From Thermonema rossianum DSM 10300 (lineage in GTDB: Bacteria > Bacteroidota > Bacteroidia > Cytophagales > Thermonemataceae), in NCBI RefSeq assembly GCF_000426825.1, contig NZ_AUGC01000011.1, forward strand, positions 56,613 through 120,612: 64,000 bases of DNA, given 5' to 3'. The notes below the pieces were generated by a model. That model searched no databases. It saw only the letters and a program-made list of their open reading frames with translations, and was not told the origin of the DNA. The number at the start of each line of letters is the position of its first letter. The stretch's first letter is position 1. Shown here piece after piece: positions 53,900-62,591 of the stretch. Position numbers and translations under genes: made by a program.

Positions 53900-54604
53900 A
53901 TGATAGATAAAACTGTACACGACTTAGATGCCCTGATTGCACAGATTCCCGACGGGGCTACCCTTATGTTGGGCGGCTTTGGCTTATGCGGCATTCCCGA
54001 GCATTGCATCGCTGCTTTGGCACGCAGTGGTGTGAAAGATTTGGTTTGCATATCGAACAATGCCGGTGTGGACGATTTCGGTATAGGCATCTTGCTCAAG
54101 AACAGGCAAGTACGTAAGATGATTTCTTCTTATGTAGGTGAAAATAAGGAGTTCGAACGTCAGCTGTTGAGTGGCGAGCTGGAAGTAGAACTCATCCCAC
54201 AAGGCACTTTGGCAGAGCGCATTCGCGCCGGCGGTGCCGGCATACCGGCATTTTTCACGCCGGCAGGCGTAGGCACCGAAGTAGCCGAAGGCAAAGAAGT
54301 GCGTGAGTTCGACGGAAAGCTCTACCTGATGGAGCGTTGGTTGCGTGCCGATTATGCCCTGGTCAAAGCTTGGAAAGGCGATACCATGGGCAACCTCATC
54401 TACAAAGGGACTGCCCGTAACTTCAACCCTATGATGGCAGCGGCAGGCAAAATTACCATTGCCGAAGTAGAAGAGCTGGTGCCCGCCGGCGAGTTGGATC
54501 CCAATGAAATCCATACGCCCGGTATTTATGTGCAGCATATCTATCACGGCAAAAATTATGAAAAGCGCATCGAGCGCCGCACCGTACGTCCACGCAATGC
54601 ATAA
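53900..54604 (+). CDS. scoA: 3-oxoacid CoA-transferase subunit A
   Basis: 234 residues. Subunit A of a succinyl-CoA:3-ketoacid (or acetoacetate) CoA-transferase. It has [17 protein letters not shown] near the N-terminus, VSTD-region equivalent [48 protein letters not shown] and [22 protein letters not shown]. With subunit B (19-bp gap) it moves CoA between succinate and acetoacetate for ketone-body or butanoate-type metabolism. Confidence 0.93.
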   Translation: MIDKTVHDLDALIAQIPDGATLMLGGFGLCGIPEHCIAALARSGVKDLVCISNNAGVDDFGIGILLKNRQVRKMISSYVGENKEFERQLLSGELEVELIPQGTLAERIRAGGAGIPAFFTPAGVGTEVAEGKEVREFDGKLYLMERWLRADYALVKAWKGDTMGNLIYKGTARNFNPMMAAAGKITIAEVEELVPAGELDPNEIHTPGIYVQHIYHGKNYEKRIERRTVRPRNA

Positions 54605-54623
54605 CTCAAAACCCAGCGAAATT

Positions 54624-55283
54624 ATGGCTCTGACAAAAGAACAAATAGCTCAAAGAATAGCCCGCGAACTACAAGACGGCTTTTATGTGAATTTAGGCAT
54701 TGGCATTCCTACCTTGGTTGCCAACTACATACCCGAAGGCATCCATGTGGTGTTGCAATCGGAAAATGGCTTGCTGGGCATGGGGCCCTATCCCTATGAA
54801 GGGGAGGAAGACCCGGACCTTATCAATGCCGGTAAAGAGACGGTTACCATGGTGCCCGGCGCTGCCCTGTTCAGCTCTGCCGAAAGTTTTGCCATGATTC
54901 GAGGGGGGCATATCGACTTGACTGTGCTGGGTGCCATGGAGGTGTCGGAAAACGGCGATATTGCCAACTGGAAAATTCCCGGTAAGATGGTAAAGGGCAT
55001 GGGCGGCGCCATGGACTTGGTGGCTTCCGCCAAAAATATCATTGTGGCCATGCAGCATACCACCAAAACCGGCGAATCGAAGCTGTTGAAAAAGTGCACC
55101 TTGCCGCTTACGGGCGTGCGCTGCGTGAAAAAGGTAGTTACGGACTTGGCTGTTTTGGATATTTTGCCGGAAGGTGGTTTCCTCTTAAAAGAACGGGCCC
55201 CTGGTGTAAGTGTTGATTATATACGCCAAGCAACTGAAGGAAAACTGATTGTGGAAGGCGAAGTGCCCGAAATGCAGTTCTGA
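54624..55283 (+). CDS. scoB: 3-oxoacid CoA-transferase subunit B
   Basis: 219 residues from the ATG at 54624; the frame is open 40 codons further upstream, but that overlaps subunit A and is unlike the family. The catalytic glutamate is in [13 protein letters not shown], the covalent thioester site; [34 protein letters not shown] and [22 protein letters not shown] are further hallmarks. Forms the enzyme with the preceding subunit A. Confidence 0.93.
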   Translation: MALTKEQIAQRIARELQDGFYVNLGIGIPTLVANYIPEGIHVVLQSENGLLGMGPYPYEGEEDPDLINAGKETVTMVPGAALFSSAESFAMIRGGHIDLTVLGAMEVSENGDIANWKIPGKMVKGMGGAMDLVASAKNIIVAMQHTTKTGESKLLKKCTLPLTGVRCVKKVVTDLAVLDILPEGGFLLKERAPGVSVDYIRQATEGKLIVEGEVPEMQF

Positions 55284-55316
55284 CAACCCATCGAACACCA
55301 ACCAGGAAAAATCTTA

Positions 55317-55353
55317 CATGCCGGTGAGAGAACGCACCGGCATGTTTGCATTT
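55317..55353. terminator. Terminator between scoB and the response regulator
   Basis: A 10-bp perfect stem (CATGCCGGTG 55317-55326 with CACCGGCATG 55335-55344), 8-nt loop, followed by TTTGCATTT. It serves convergent genes. Confidence 0.75.
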
Positions 55354-55732
55354 AGTTGCTCACGGTAGCCACCATTTTATCCGGTGAGATAGGCTTGGTA
55401 ATATAGCCTCTTACAAGCCGGTATGTTTCGGCTTTTCGTTGGTCTTCTATGTCTATAGAAGAACTAAGCATGTAAATTTGAAGAGCATTTTTGATGTCGC
55501 CGGGCAGTTGCTCGACCGCATCCAGAAATTCCCATCCGTTCATTTCCGGCATATTGATATCCAAAAAGATGGCATCGGGGAGGCGTTCTGCAGACTGAAG
55601 GTATTCAAGTGCTTCCAGGGCACGAGTGAATGTGATTACTTGGGCACCTGTTACTTTCTGAATAATGGTAGCGCTAATCAAATTGCTGATTTCATCATCA
55701 TCAATGAGGCAATATACGGGAGTTGAACTCAT
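55352..55732 (-). CDS. Single-domain response regulator (CheY-like)
   Basis: 126 residues, one receiver domain only. Acidic triad D11-D13, phospho-acceptor D58 in FLDINMPEMNGWEFL, conserved Ser in MLSSS, and Lys in GYITKP (about residue 113). With no output domain it probably acts by protein interaction or in a phosphorelay. Its kinase is not adjacent; the histidine-kinase-like gene at 39.9 kb lacks the acceptor His. Resembles the PilZ/PatA-type single-domain regulators abundant in Bacteroidota. Confidence 0.9.
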   Translation of the reverse strand: MSSTPVYCLIDDDEISNLISATIIQKVTGAQVITFTRALEALEYLQSAERLPDAIFLDINMPEMNGWEFLDAVEQLPGDIKNALQIYMLSSSIDIEDQRKAETYRLVRGYITKPISPDKMVATVSN

Positions 55733-55840
55733 AGTAGTCAGGCTTTGTGAGTCATGAGAATTTCACTACTCAAAAAACGAAATTTTATTTTTAAATGTCT
55801 CACCAAAAGCATGAAAAATATTACAAGAGTGCCCGTGTCT

Positions 55841-57217
55841 TTAAAAAATGTTTAAAATCCCTTGAAAAGGCGGCTCTTGCAAGGGAGGCGCCGGATAGAG
55901 CCAGCGACGTGGCGCCCAGCTGTCTTCGAGGCGGCTTAAATCCAAATCCGGCGAAAAATACAAGCTGCTGGGGCGCCCGTTGAGGGTTACATACACCTCG
56001 GCACGCACGATGGGATCGGCAACCCCTTGTTTTTCGTAATAATCATGCAGGTAGTGGGCAAACTGAAGAATCAAATCGGGCTGCATGGCCATTTGCTTTT
56101 CTTGGTGCGTATTTAAAAACTCGCGGTTGTCGATGACCCACTCATGCCCACTTTGGCGGTCACGCACAAAAAAAGTAGCAGTACCGGCTTTTTCTATGAG
56201 CATCACGCGCCAAGAAAAGCGAAAACCGTCTTCGTTCCAGAACAGGTTTCCCGGATAAAGCAAATAGCGCCAAGGGAAAAGCACTTGAAAACACACAAAC
56301 AATGCCCAGAAAGCATATTGCAGGCGGGGAAAAGAGGCCGGGCGAAATGCCTGTGTAGCTACTTGCCAGCCGGGCAGGTAGCGCTGCCACAGCCTTTCGT
56401 GCCACTCCGAAGAGAAAAACACCAACACCGAAGCACTCATAATGAGCGGAAACATGCCTATTTGAAACAGATAGCCGGTTACGCCGTGAAAGAACAATAC
56501 CACTATGTAGGCAAAGGGGCGTGTGCGCCTGTTGAGCAAGAAGAAGGGAATCAGTGTGTCGTAGAGCATGCCTGCCCAGCTGAACACATAAGCAGTGAGC
56601 GGGTAGTTGAAGGCGGGACCCAGCAGCGGCATGTCGTTGTGAGCAGGCAGCCAAATACGCAAAGGCAGGGCATGCAACAACCACTCATCGTTGATTTTTG
56701 CCACACCGGCATAAAAATAGACCATGGCCAGCAAGAAACGCACAATACCTACTTGCCAGCGTTCTACATAGCGCACTGCCTGCACTTTGCCCAAGCGGGC
56801 ATCGAGCGAATAATTGTAATGCGCCGGCAAAAATATCATGACGAAAGACACCAGACTCACAAAATAGTAGTGGTTCAAATAATAGGTGATGTCGATGAGT
56901 TCGGTGTAGGTAAAACATAGAAAAAACAAAACAGCCGACAGGCGGTAGCGATACCCCAAAGCCATGCCCAAGGCGGCAAGCAGCATCAGCCCATGGATGG
57001 CATACAGTGCCCACGCGGGTGCCGGTTCTATCCATTCAAAGCCAAAATAATGAAAGTGCAGTTTAGGTGCTATGTAATGGTCGTACACCCAGCCCATCCA
57101 CAGAAAGCGCAGGGTGCTGATAAACATGGCAACGCCAAAGATGAAACGAAAAGTAGCCAGAGGAGCCACGGACACGGGGCGGCTGATAGCATGCCACAGA
57201 CTTTTTTTTAGCTGCAT
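55841..57217 (-). CDS. HTTM-domain membrane protein (vitamin K-dependent gamma-carboxylase-like)
   Basis: 458 residues with about five to six membrane helices in the first 300. HTTM hallmarks: ATFRFIFGVAMFISTLRFLW, DITYYLNHYYFVSLVSFVMI, and FYAGVAKINDEWLLHALPLR, where the Lys of GVAKIN aligns with the active-site lysine of eukaryotic gamma-glutamyl carboxylase (K218) and the NHYY His lies near the H160 equivalent. The C-terminal soluble half (FWNEDGFRFSWRVMLIEKAG ... VIDNREFLN) resembles the rest of the carboxylase. The substrate in bacteria is not established. It overlaps no neighbour and is preceded by a small lipoprotein gene. Confidence 0.85.
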   Translation of the reverse strand: MQLKKSLWHAISRPVSVAPLATFRFIFGVAMFISTLRFLWMGWVYDHYIAPKLHFHYFGFEWIEPAPAWALYAIHGLMLLAALGMALGYRYRLSAVLFFLCFTYTELIDITYYLNHYYFVSLVSFVMIFLPAHYNYSLDARLGKVQAVRYVERWQVGIVRFLLAMVYFYAGVAKINDEWLLHALPLRIWLPAHNDMPLLGPAFNYPLTAYVFSWAGMLYDTLIPFFLLNRRTRPFAYIVVLFFHGVTGYLFQIGMFPLIMSASVLVFFSSEWHERLWQRYLPGWQVATQAFRPASFPRLQYAFWALFVCFQVLFPWRYLLYPGNLFWNEDGFRFSWRVMLIEKAGTATFFVRDRQSGHEWVIDNREFLNTHQEKQMAMQPDLILQFAHYLHDYYEKQGVADPIVRAEVYVTLNGRPSSLYFSPDLDLSRLEDSWAPRRWLYPAPPLQEPPFQGILNIF

Positions 57218-57231
57218 ACAAGTGCTTTATT

Positions 57232-57534
57232 TTATTCCACACAAGGTTCTGCCAGGGCAGCGGCCAAGCTGTCGAGCTTACGGAAGGCATCGGGGTTGAG
57301 TGCTTCGTTGCCCAAACTGTTTTTTAAATCAATGGCATGGGTGAGGCGTTCCTCTTCCAGCTGGCGCAGCACCTGCCACAGGCTGTCGGATTGTGGGGGT
57401 GGGGCGGTGGCAAACAGCCGGAGAGTGCGGGTATAACGGCACTGCCAGTCGGCCCATGCCTCGGCGGCACGCTGCTCCGACGAGCAACCGCAAAGTAGAA
57501 GAAGAACAAACAGGCTGCCAATGATTTTTCTCAT
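57232..57534 (-). CDS. Small hypothetical lipoprotein
   Basis: 100 residues from the ATG at 57534. A lipobox (LLLCGCSSEQ, Cys at about residue 17) and then a short helical, charged mature part containing several Cys and Trp. The stop codon is 14 bp before the HTTM gene, so the two may be co-transcribed. No family recognised. It could be a substrate or partner of the HTTM protein, but this is only positional. Confidence 0.6.
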   Translation of the reverse strand: MRKIIGSLFVLLLLCGCSSEQRAAEAWADWQCRYTRTLRLFATAPPPQSDSLWQVLRQLEEERLTHAIDLKNSLGNEALNPDAFRKLDSLAAALAEPCVE

Positions 57535-57538
57535 TGCG

Positions 57539-58480
57539 TTATTGATTTGACTGTTGCAAAAACATACGTATTTTCTTGACCAAAGCTTCATTGATACGCA
57601 CATAGGACTCGCGCGTCCAGCCGGCTACGTGGGGAGTAAACAACACCTGCGGTAAGGCAAACAGTGCTTCAAGTGTTTGTTTTTGTTCTTCGGTAAGCCG
57701 CTCGAACTTTTCACACTCCAGCACATCAAGACAAGCGCCCCGGACAATTCCCTCTTGCAGGGCTTTCAGCAGGTCACGCAATACCACAATTTCACCACGG
57801 GCACTATTTACAAAATAAACAGGCTTGCGAAAGCGCTTGAGGTAGTCATAATCTACCAGCCGGCGTGTCTTTTCGGTAAGTGGCAAGTGGATGCTCACGA
57901 TGTCTGCCTGATCCCATATTTCATCCATGCTTACTTCCATGGCATATTTGTCGGCATAGGCAGTAAGTTTGTGGTCGTAGCAAAGCACCCGGCACTCAAA
58001 GCCGCTTAGCTTTTTGGCAAGGGCACGCCCCGTGTTGCCATAACCTATGATAGCCACCGTTTTGCCCCGTATTTCTTCACCACGATTGGCTTCGCGTTGC
58101 CATATCCATTGTCTGATTTCCCGGTTTGCCCAACACACTTTATTCATCAGAGCCAGCAGCATGCCTATGACATGCTCGGCAACAGCATCGCGGTTGCCTT
58201 CCGGGGCATTGATGATATGTATGTTTTGCCGGCGGGCAGCTACCAGGTCTATATTATCTAAGCCGGAGCCTGCGCGTGCTATCAGCTGCAGGCGTGGGGC
58301 AGCCTGAAGAAAACCTGCATCTACAAAGAACTTACTGCGGATAATCAAGCCTTCGTATTGACGGATGACCGATTTGGCTTGCCGGTAGTCTATACCGGGC
58401 TCATAGTCGGCTTCTATACCCAAGTCGGCAAGTAAGGGCAAAATAGAGGGATGCATCTCATCCACAATCAAAAAGCGCAT
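57539..58480 (-). CDS. D-2-hydroxyacid dehydrogenase (phosphoglycerate-dehydrogenase-like)
   Basis: 313 residues from the ATG at 58480. NAD-dependent dehydrogenase: the Rossmann GxGxxG is VAIIGYGNTGRALAKKL (about residues 144-160), and the catalytic triad lies in FVNSARGE (Arg), LDVLECE (Glu) and LFTPHVAGW (His). The protein ends shortly after the catalytic domain, so it lacks the C-terminal ACT domain of classical SerA. It may still serve as 3-phosphoglycerate dehydrogenase for serine synthesis; other 2-hydroxyacids are possible. Confidence 0.88.
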   Translation of the reverse strand: MRFLIVDEMHPSILPLLADLGIEADYEPGIDYRQAKSVIRQYEGLIIRSKFFVDAGFLQAAPRLQLIARAGSGLDNIDLVAARRQNIHIINAPEGNRDAVAEHVIGMLLALMNKVCWANREIRQWIWQREANRGEEIRGKTVAIIGYGNTGRALAKKLSGFECRVLCYDHKLTAYADKYAMEVSMDEIWDQADIVSIHLPLTEKTRRLVDYDYLKRFRKPVYFVNSARGEIVVLRDLLKALQEGIVRGACLDVLECEKFERLTEEQKQTLEALFALPQVLFTPHVAGWTRESYVRINEALVKKIRMFLQQSNQ

Positions 58481-58563
58481 AACCAAATTTGTTTTTTATG
58501 ATGGCTCTTGTGACTGAGATGCAAATTACAAACTTTTGAGCGGCTTTGTTCAATGGCAGTAAG

Positions 58564-59067
58564 CTAAACCTCCTGCCCGCCCAAAAAAGGAATCCATGCC
58601 TCAGAAACGGGCCCTGAAAGGCTGCGCAAAAACATCACAAAAGAAGGGCGGTAGGGTTGGCGACGCAAGGGCATGCCTGCTTCTTCGGGGGTCAGGTCGC
58701 CCTTTTTGTTGTTGCAGCGCTTGCAGGCTGTCACCAAGTTGGTCCACGATGACTTGCCGCCACGCGAACGGGGCACTACATGGTCGAGTGTAAGGTCTTG
58801 CTTGGCACCACAATATTGGCAGCGGTAGCCGTCGCGGCGGAAAATGTTCTGACGGCTCAGCATTACTCCTTTGTAGGGGATATGCACGTAACGGTGCAGC
58901 CGTATGACCAACGGCATGGGGTAGGCATGGTTTACGCTGCGTAACTTCTGCCGTGGATTTTCTTTTACCAGCTCGGCTTTTTGCAGATACAGCAAGATAA
59001 ACGCCTTTTGTGCCGAGCAGACAGTCAGCGCGCTGTAGTCTTGGTTCAGAATGAGTACCTTGCCCAT
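58564..59067 (-). CDS. HNH endonuclease
   Basis: 167 residues. The N-terminal part (VLILNQDYSALTVCSAQKAF) is the conserved start of a stand-alone HNH family found in Bacteroidota and cyanobacteria. The HNH motif is intact: CQYCGAKQDLTLDHVVPRSRGG, with N (WTNLVTACKRCNNKKGD) and the zinc-binding CxxC pairs. A likely DNA nuclease whose biological role is not established (DNA repair is plausible). It starts 12 bp after the NlpC/P60 gene. Confidence 0.92.
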   Translation of the reverse strand: MGKVLILNQDYSALTVCSAQKAFILLYLQKAELVKENPRQKLRSVNHAYPMPLVIRLHRYVHIPYKGVMLSRQNIFRRDGYRCQYCGAKQDLTLDHVVPRSRGGKSSWTNLVTACKRCNNKKGDLTPEEAGMPLRRQPYRPSFVMFLRSLSGPVSEAWIPFLGGQEV

Positions 59068-59079
59068 GGCTTTGCGGTT

Positions 59080-59835
59080 TTATGTACTCACAATCCGGCT
59101 TATATGCGATAAGCGGTGCGAGTAGGTTTGAGTTTGTATATCCAGAATGCCTGTATTGTCGAGCAGGTCAATGCGTACGCAGCCGCGCGCATGAATAATT
59201 TTGCGATCTTCGAGCAAGATGCCTACGTGCACAATGCGTTTGTTGCGTTCGAAGAAGGCGATATCGCCGGGCTCGGCTTGCGAAAGGCCATCGAGCATGC
59301 GCCCTTGTTCGGCTTGTTGATAAGCGTCGCGCAACAAGCGGTAGCCGGCCATTTTAAAGACCAGCTGCACGAAGCCGGAGCAGTCAATGCCGAAGGGGCT
59401 ACGCCCACCCCATTGGTAGGGGGCATGCAAAAGCTGCCGGGCAGCTTGCATCACAAAGCCGCGGCTTTTAGGATATTGTGTGTCGTAAATTTCGCCTTGA
59501 AAGTGATAATGCTCACCGGCGAGGTAGAGCTTACCGTGCTCGTAAAAAGGCAAGGAGCAGCCTATGGTGACGGGGAACCGCCGCCGGTTGTTGTGCAGGA
59601 AATGGCAGATATTGGCCACCACCGGTGCCGGGTGTCTTTGCAGGCGCAAATATTCTTCTTCGGAGATGGCAGCCAGCTGCAGCAGGTCTATCCAGCCTAC
59701 GTATCCGTCGAAGACATGTTGGATGCGGAGCCATTTTTCGTCGTCCGACATTTCAAGAACAGAGACAACATCGCCAAACAACAGCTGCGATACCTGTTCG
59801 CTTCTGTCTGTAGGCTCAGCTCGCAGGGGCACCAC
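59080..59835 (-). CDS. NlpC/P60 (C40) cell-wall peptidase with N-terminal SH3-like domain
   Basis: 251 residues from the GTG at 59835. N-terminal SH3-like domain (PLRAEPTDRSEQVSQLLFGD ... WLRIQHVFDGYVGWI), then the NlpC/P60 fold: GIDCSGFVQLVF (catalytic Cys), VHVGILL (His) and a downstream His in IIHARG. A probable peptidoglycan hydrolase. The homologous pattern YGACTLSVVPLRAE continues for about ten residues upstream of this GTG in the same frame, with no standard start codon before the stop at about 59889, so the true start is uncertain. No signal peptide is seen in this form. Confidence 0.85.
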   Translation of the reverse strand: MVPLRAEPTDRSEQVSQLLFGDVVSVLEMSDDEKWLRIQHVFDGYVGWIDLLQLAAISEEEYLRLQRHPAPVVANICHFLHNNRRRFPVTIGCSLPFYEHGKLYLAGEHYHFQGEIYDTQYPKSRGFVMQAARQLLHAPYQWGGRSPFGIDCSGFVQLVFKMAGYRLLRDAYQQAEQGRMLDGLSQAEPGDIAFFERNKRIVHVGILLEDRKIIHARGCVRIDLLDNTGILDIQTQTYSHRLSHISRIVST

Positions 59836-60018
59836 GCTGAGCGTGCAGGCTCCATATTTGAAGGGTGGCGTCTTGAATACTTTTGTATTTTAATGTTTTC
59901 TAAATCAAGTATAAAACTATTTTGTGAATGATGCAAGTTCCTTTTGTAAAGTTTTTGTTAGCGCCGGGTAAAAGCAAAGAGGCTTCTGAATCGCTTTCGT
60001 TCGGCCGGGTACTCTCCT

Positions 60019-60076
60019 TATCATTTCGAGCGCAGCGAGAAATCTCAATCTCCGCTCCGCTTTGTTCGATATGACA
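60019..60076. repeat. Copy of the dispersed palindromic repeat (TCATTTCGAGCG type)
   Basis: The 320-bp gap between the NlpC and DHS-like genes contains this repeat and a terminator. It reads TTATCATTTCGAGCGCAGCGAGAAATCTC, then an inverted arm GTTCGATATGACA, so it can fold back on itself; it is a shorter relative of the 26993-27084 element. Confidence 0.65.
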
Positions 60077-60091
60077 AACATCGAAAACAAA

Positions 60092-60123
60092 AGCTCCGCA
60101 AGGTTTTGAAAACTTACGGAGCT
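60092..60123 (-). terminator. Terminator of the deoxyhypusine-synthase-like gene
   Basis: A stem of about 11 bp with one mismatch (AGCTCCGCAAG 60092-60102 with CTTACGGAGCT 60113-60123). On the minus strand it is followed by TTTGTTTTCG. It lies 33 bp past the stop codon. Confidence 0.6.
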
Positions 60124-60155
60124 AAGCGAGCTTTGCAGTCAATTTTTATGGGTGT

Positions 60156-61124
60156 TTACCAGCCCAAAACGTAAGCAAAGATAAGCGGTGCTACAATCGT
60201 GGCATCCGACTCTACGATGAATTTGGGCGTGTCTACGGCCAGTTTGCCCCAAGTGATTTTTTCGTTGGGTACAGCACCGGAATAAGAACCGTAGCTTGTT
60301 GTGGAGTCAGATATTTGACAGAAGTAAGCCCATACAGGAATGTTTTCCATTTGCAGGTCTTGGTGCAGCATGGGTACCACACAAATGGGGAAGTCGCCGG
60401 CAATGCCGCCACCTATTTGGAAGAAGCCGACGCCTTTGCCGCCGCTGTTCTTTTGATACCAGTCAGCCAAAAACATCATGTATTCAATGCCTGACTTCAC
60501 CACGTCGGGGCGCACGTCGCCTTTGATGCAGTGGGCGGCAAAGATGTTGCCGAGGGTGGAATCTTCCCAGCCGGGTACTACAATCGGCAGGTTTTTTTCG
60601 GCTGCGGCTACCATCCAGCTGTCTTTGGGGTCTATTTCGTAGTCGTTTTCCAGTTCGCCGCTCAATATCAGTTGATAAAAGTATTCGTGGGGGAAATAAC
60701 GTTTGCCTTCTGCTTGTGCTTTTTGCCACAGTTTCAAGATGCGGTCTTCCAGCTTGCGGAAGGCTTCCTCTTCGGGAATACAAGTGTCGGTTACACGGTT
60801 CATGCCTCTTTCAAGCAAGGCCTGCTCTTCTTCGGGGGTGAGGTCACGCCAGTTCGGAATGCGCTCATAGTGGTTGTGAGCCACCAGGTTCATAACATCT
60901 TCTTCGAGGTTGGCACCGGTGCAGGAGATGATGGCTACTTTGTCTTGGCGTATCATTTCAGCCAAGGACTTGCCCAGCTCGGCGGTACTCATTGCCCCCG
61001 CCAAGGAGATAAGCATTTTTCCACCTTCGTCGATGTGCTTCTTGTAAGCACGGGCAGCGTCTTTCAGAGCGGCTGCATTGAAATGCAAATAATGTTTTTC
61101 GATAAAATCGGTGATTGCTCCCAT
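60156..61124 (-). CDS. Deoxyhypusine-synthase-like enzyme (bacterial)
   Basis: 322 residues. The deoxyhypusine synthase fold: ISLAGAMSTAELGKSLAEMI near the N-terminus, ISCTGANLEEDVMNLVA, NLPIVVPGWEDSTLGNIFAA, GVGFFQIGGGIAGDFPICVV, and the catalytic lysine loop SGAVPNEKITWGKL followed by DATIVAPLIFAYV. In eukaryotes and archaea the enzyme modifies eIF5A; bacteria have no eIF5A, and bacterial members are thought to work in polyamine (homospermidine-type) synthesis. The substrate here is not determined by sequence. Confidence 0.9.
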   Translation of the reverse strand: MGAITDFIEKHYLHFNAAALKDAARAYKKHIDEGGKMLISLAGAMSTAELGKSLAEMIRQDKVAIISCTGANLEEDVMNLVAHNHYERIPNWRDLTPEEEQALLERGMNRVTDTCIPEEEAFRKLEDRILKLWQKAQAEGKRYFPHEYFYQLILSGELENDYEIDPKDSWMVAAAEKNLPIVVPGWEDSTLGNIFAAHCIKGDVRPDVVKSGIEYMMFLADWYQKNSGGKGVGFFQIGGGIAGDFPICVVPMLHQDLQMENIPVWAYFCQISDSTTSYGSYSGAVPNEKITWGKLAVDTPKFIVESDATIVAPLIFAYVLGW

Positions 61125-61171
61125 AGTTTTCGTTTTTTAAAAGTATTTAAAGGAAGTGAAGATAAGCTAAG

Positions 61172-62224
61172 CTAATTGGAAAGAGTGAGTAAAAACTGCA
61201 TGGTGTCTATGCCATCGGCATAATCGTTCAGGCGTGGGGTTTGGGCTTGCCCAAAAGGAATGGTACCGGGAAAATGACCTGCGCGACTCAAGATGCATTG
61301 AATGGCATCTGCCTGCTTATTCAGATCTTCCTGCAGTGCGGCGGCATCGTCATAGTATTCGTAATGCAGAACAGCCACCGGAGAGGCAATCTCGGGGGCT
61401 TCGCGCAGCAGCAAAAAGCCATTGTCCATGTGTGCGACAGGCTTCACCAAGAAGACGGCTTTGTTGTACTCGTAGTTATTGGCATATTTGTGATGGTTAA
61501 TGATGTCGCGATAAGGCTCTATGCCTTCAAAGAAGGCTTCGAAGTCATAGCCTCTTGGCACATATACTTTTGACACATTGCGGCATCCCAAACCAAAATA
61601 GCGGAAAATATCCTTGCCCAACTCCATGAAGTCTTCGGGCGTTTCTTTACCGTCGATGACAGCCACGGCATTGCGATGTCCACGCAAGATATGGGGCTTT
61701 TTGCCGAAGTAGTGCTTGAAATACCGGTTGGAGTGGTTGCTGCCGGTAGCAATATAGGCAGCAGCCTGATTGATGAATTCGGGTAATTCTATAAAGTCTT
61801 TGAAGGCGGGTTCTATGCGGCAAAGTTGTTCAATAAGGTAGCGCATGAGTACCTCGTCATCACTGCTGAGCTTGGCTAAGAGCTTGTGCCCGCTTAATAG
61901 CACACACAGCAAGTCGTGAAAGCCTACTGCCGGTATGTTGCCGGCCATTACCACGCCCACAGGCAGGGCAGGGCGTGCTTGCTCGAGCAACGGCAGGTAG
62001 GGTTGTAGCCATGTTTGCAAAGCAGTAGCATCGAGGTATTGTTCCAAGGCGCGGAGCGCAAAGTCCAAGTTCTCGGGAGTAAACCAAGGGTTGCGGGCTT
62101 CTATACTTTGAAAAAGAGTGCTTTTCTCAGTACCGGATAGGTTTTTCAAATGTTGCCCCAGCTGCACAAAGGCTTCTACACGCCGGGCTAAGGTTAGGGT
62201 TGTTGGTTGGGTGTTCATGCTCAT
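61172..62224 (-). CDS. LuxC-like acyl-CoA reductase
   Basis: 350 residues. The family reduces acyl-CoA (or acyl-thioester) to aldehyde with NADPH. LuxC-type segments: PVGVVMAGNIPAVGFHDLL, LLAKLSSDDEVLMRYLIEQL, IATGSNHSNRYFKHYF, RGHRNAVAVIDGKE, and FRYFGLGCRNVSKVYVPRG with the likely active-site Cys. Bacteroidota homologues are common and do not imply light production. A candidate -7 element (TAACTTTG) lies about 30 nt upstream. Confidence 0.9.
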   Translation of the reverse strand: MSMNTQPTTLTLARRVEAFVQLGQHLKNLSGTEKSTLFQSIEARNPWFTPENLDFALRALEQYLDATALQTWLQPYLPLLEQARPALPVGVVMAGNIPAVGFHDLLCVLLSGHKLLAKLSSDDEVLMRYLIEQLCRIEPAFKDFIELPEFINQAAAYIATGSNHSNRYFKHYFGKKPHILRGHRNAVAVIDGKETPEDFMELGKDIFRYFGLGCRNVSKVYVPRGYDFEAFFEGIEPYRDIINHHKYANNYEYNKAVFLVKPVAHMDNGFLLLREAPEIASPVAVLHYEYYDDAAALQEDLNKQADAIQCILSRAGHFPGTIPFGQAQTPRLNDYADGIDTMQFLLTLSN

Positions 62225-62253
62225 GGATAAAATACGTAAAGAATCGTTACCGG

Positions 62254-62261
62254 CAAAGTTA
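62254..62261 (-). promoter_or_regulatory. Candidate -7 element for the acyl-CoA reductase gene
   Basis: Minus-strand TAACTTTG fits TAnnTTTG; the -33 TTG is not obvious. Confidence 0.35.
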
Positions 62262-62359
62262 CAGCATTATTCTTATTTTGATGGAAGCGTATGCTTTCTT
62301 CTGCTGCGAAAAAGCCTGTTTGTTTGCGGTGGCTTTTCCGGTAGTGCAGCTCATGAATA

Positions 62360-62393
62360 AAAAAAGCTTCCCTTCATGAAGGGAAGCTTTTTT
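62360..62393. terminator. Terminator after tRNA-Glu
   Basis: A perfect 34-bp palindrome centred at CATG (62375-62378), with A run/T run flanks (AAAAAAGCTTCCC ... GGGAAGCTTTTTT). On the minus strand it lies 8 bp beyond the tRNA 3' end. Confidence 0.85.
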
Positions 62394-62401
62394 GTTGTTT
62401 T

Positions 62402-62477
62402 TGGTGACCCGTACGGGACTCGAACCCGTGTTTCCACCGTGAAAGGGTGGCGTCCTAGACCGCTAGACGAACGGGCC
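62402..62477 (-). tRNA. tRNA-Glu (TTC)
   Basis: Minus strand, 76 nt including an encoded 3' CCA. Acceptor stem GGCCCGT pairs with ACGGGTC (one G-T), anticodon stem CCACC/GGTGG encloses loop CTTTCAC with anticodon TTC (Glu), and the T arm contains GGTTCGAGTCCC. All arms of the cloverleaf are accounted for. Confidence 0.95.
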
Positions 62478-62591
62478 ATTGCCCTGATTGACGATGCAAA
62501 TATACGGCAAGTGGTTTCAATAATCCAAACATAAAAGCGAAAAAATTTTTATGCCTATAGTTGGTTTGAGAGTTATTTTATAGACTACCAG

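Noticed and set aside
62402..62477. tRNA-Glu as the attachment site of an integrated element carrying the recombinase
   Set aside because: The recombinase lies on the 5' side of the tRNA, whereas most elements insert at the 3' end; no repeated tRNA 3' fragment is visible in this window, though the other end could lie outside it.
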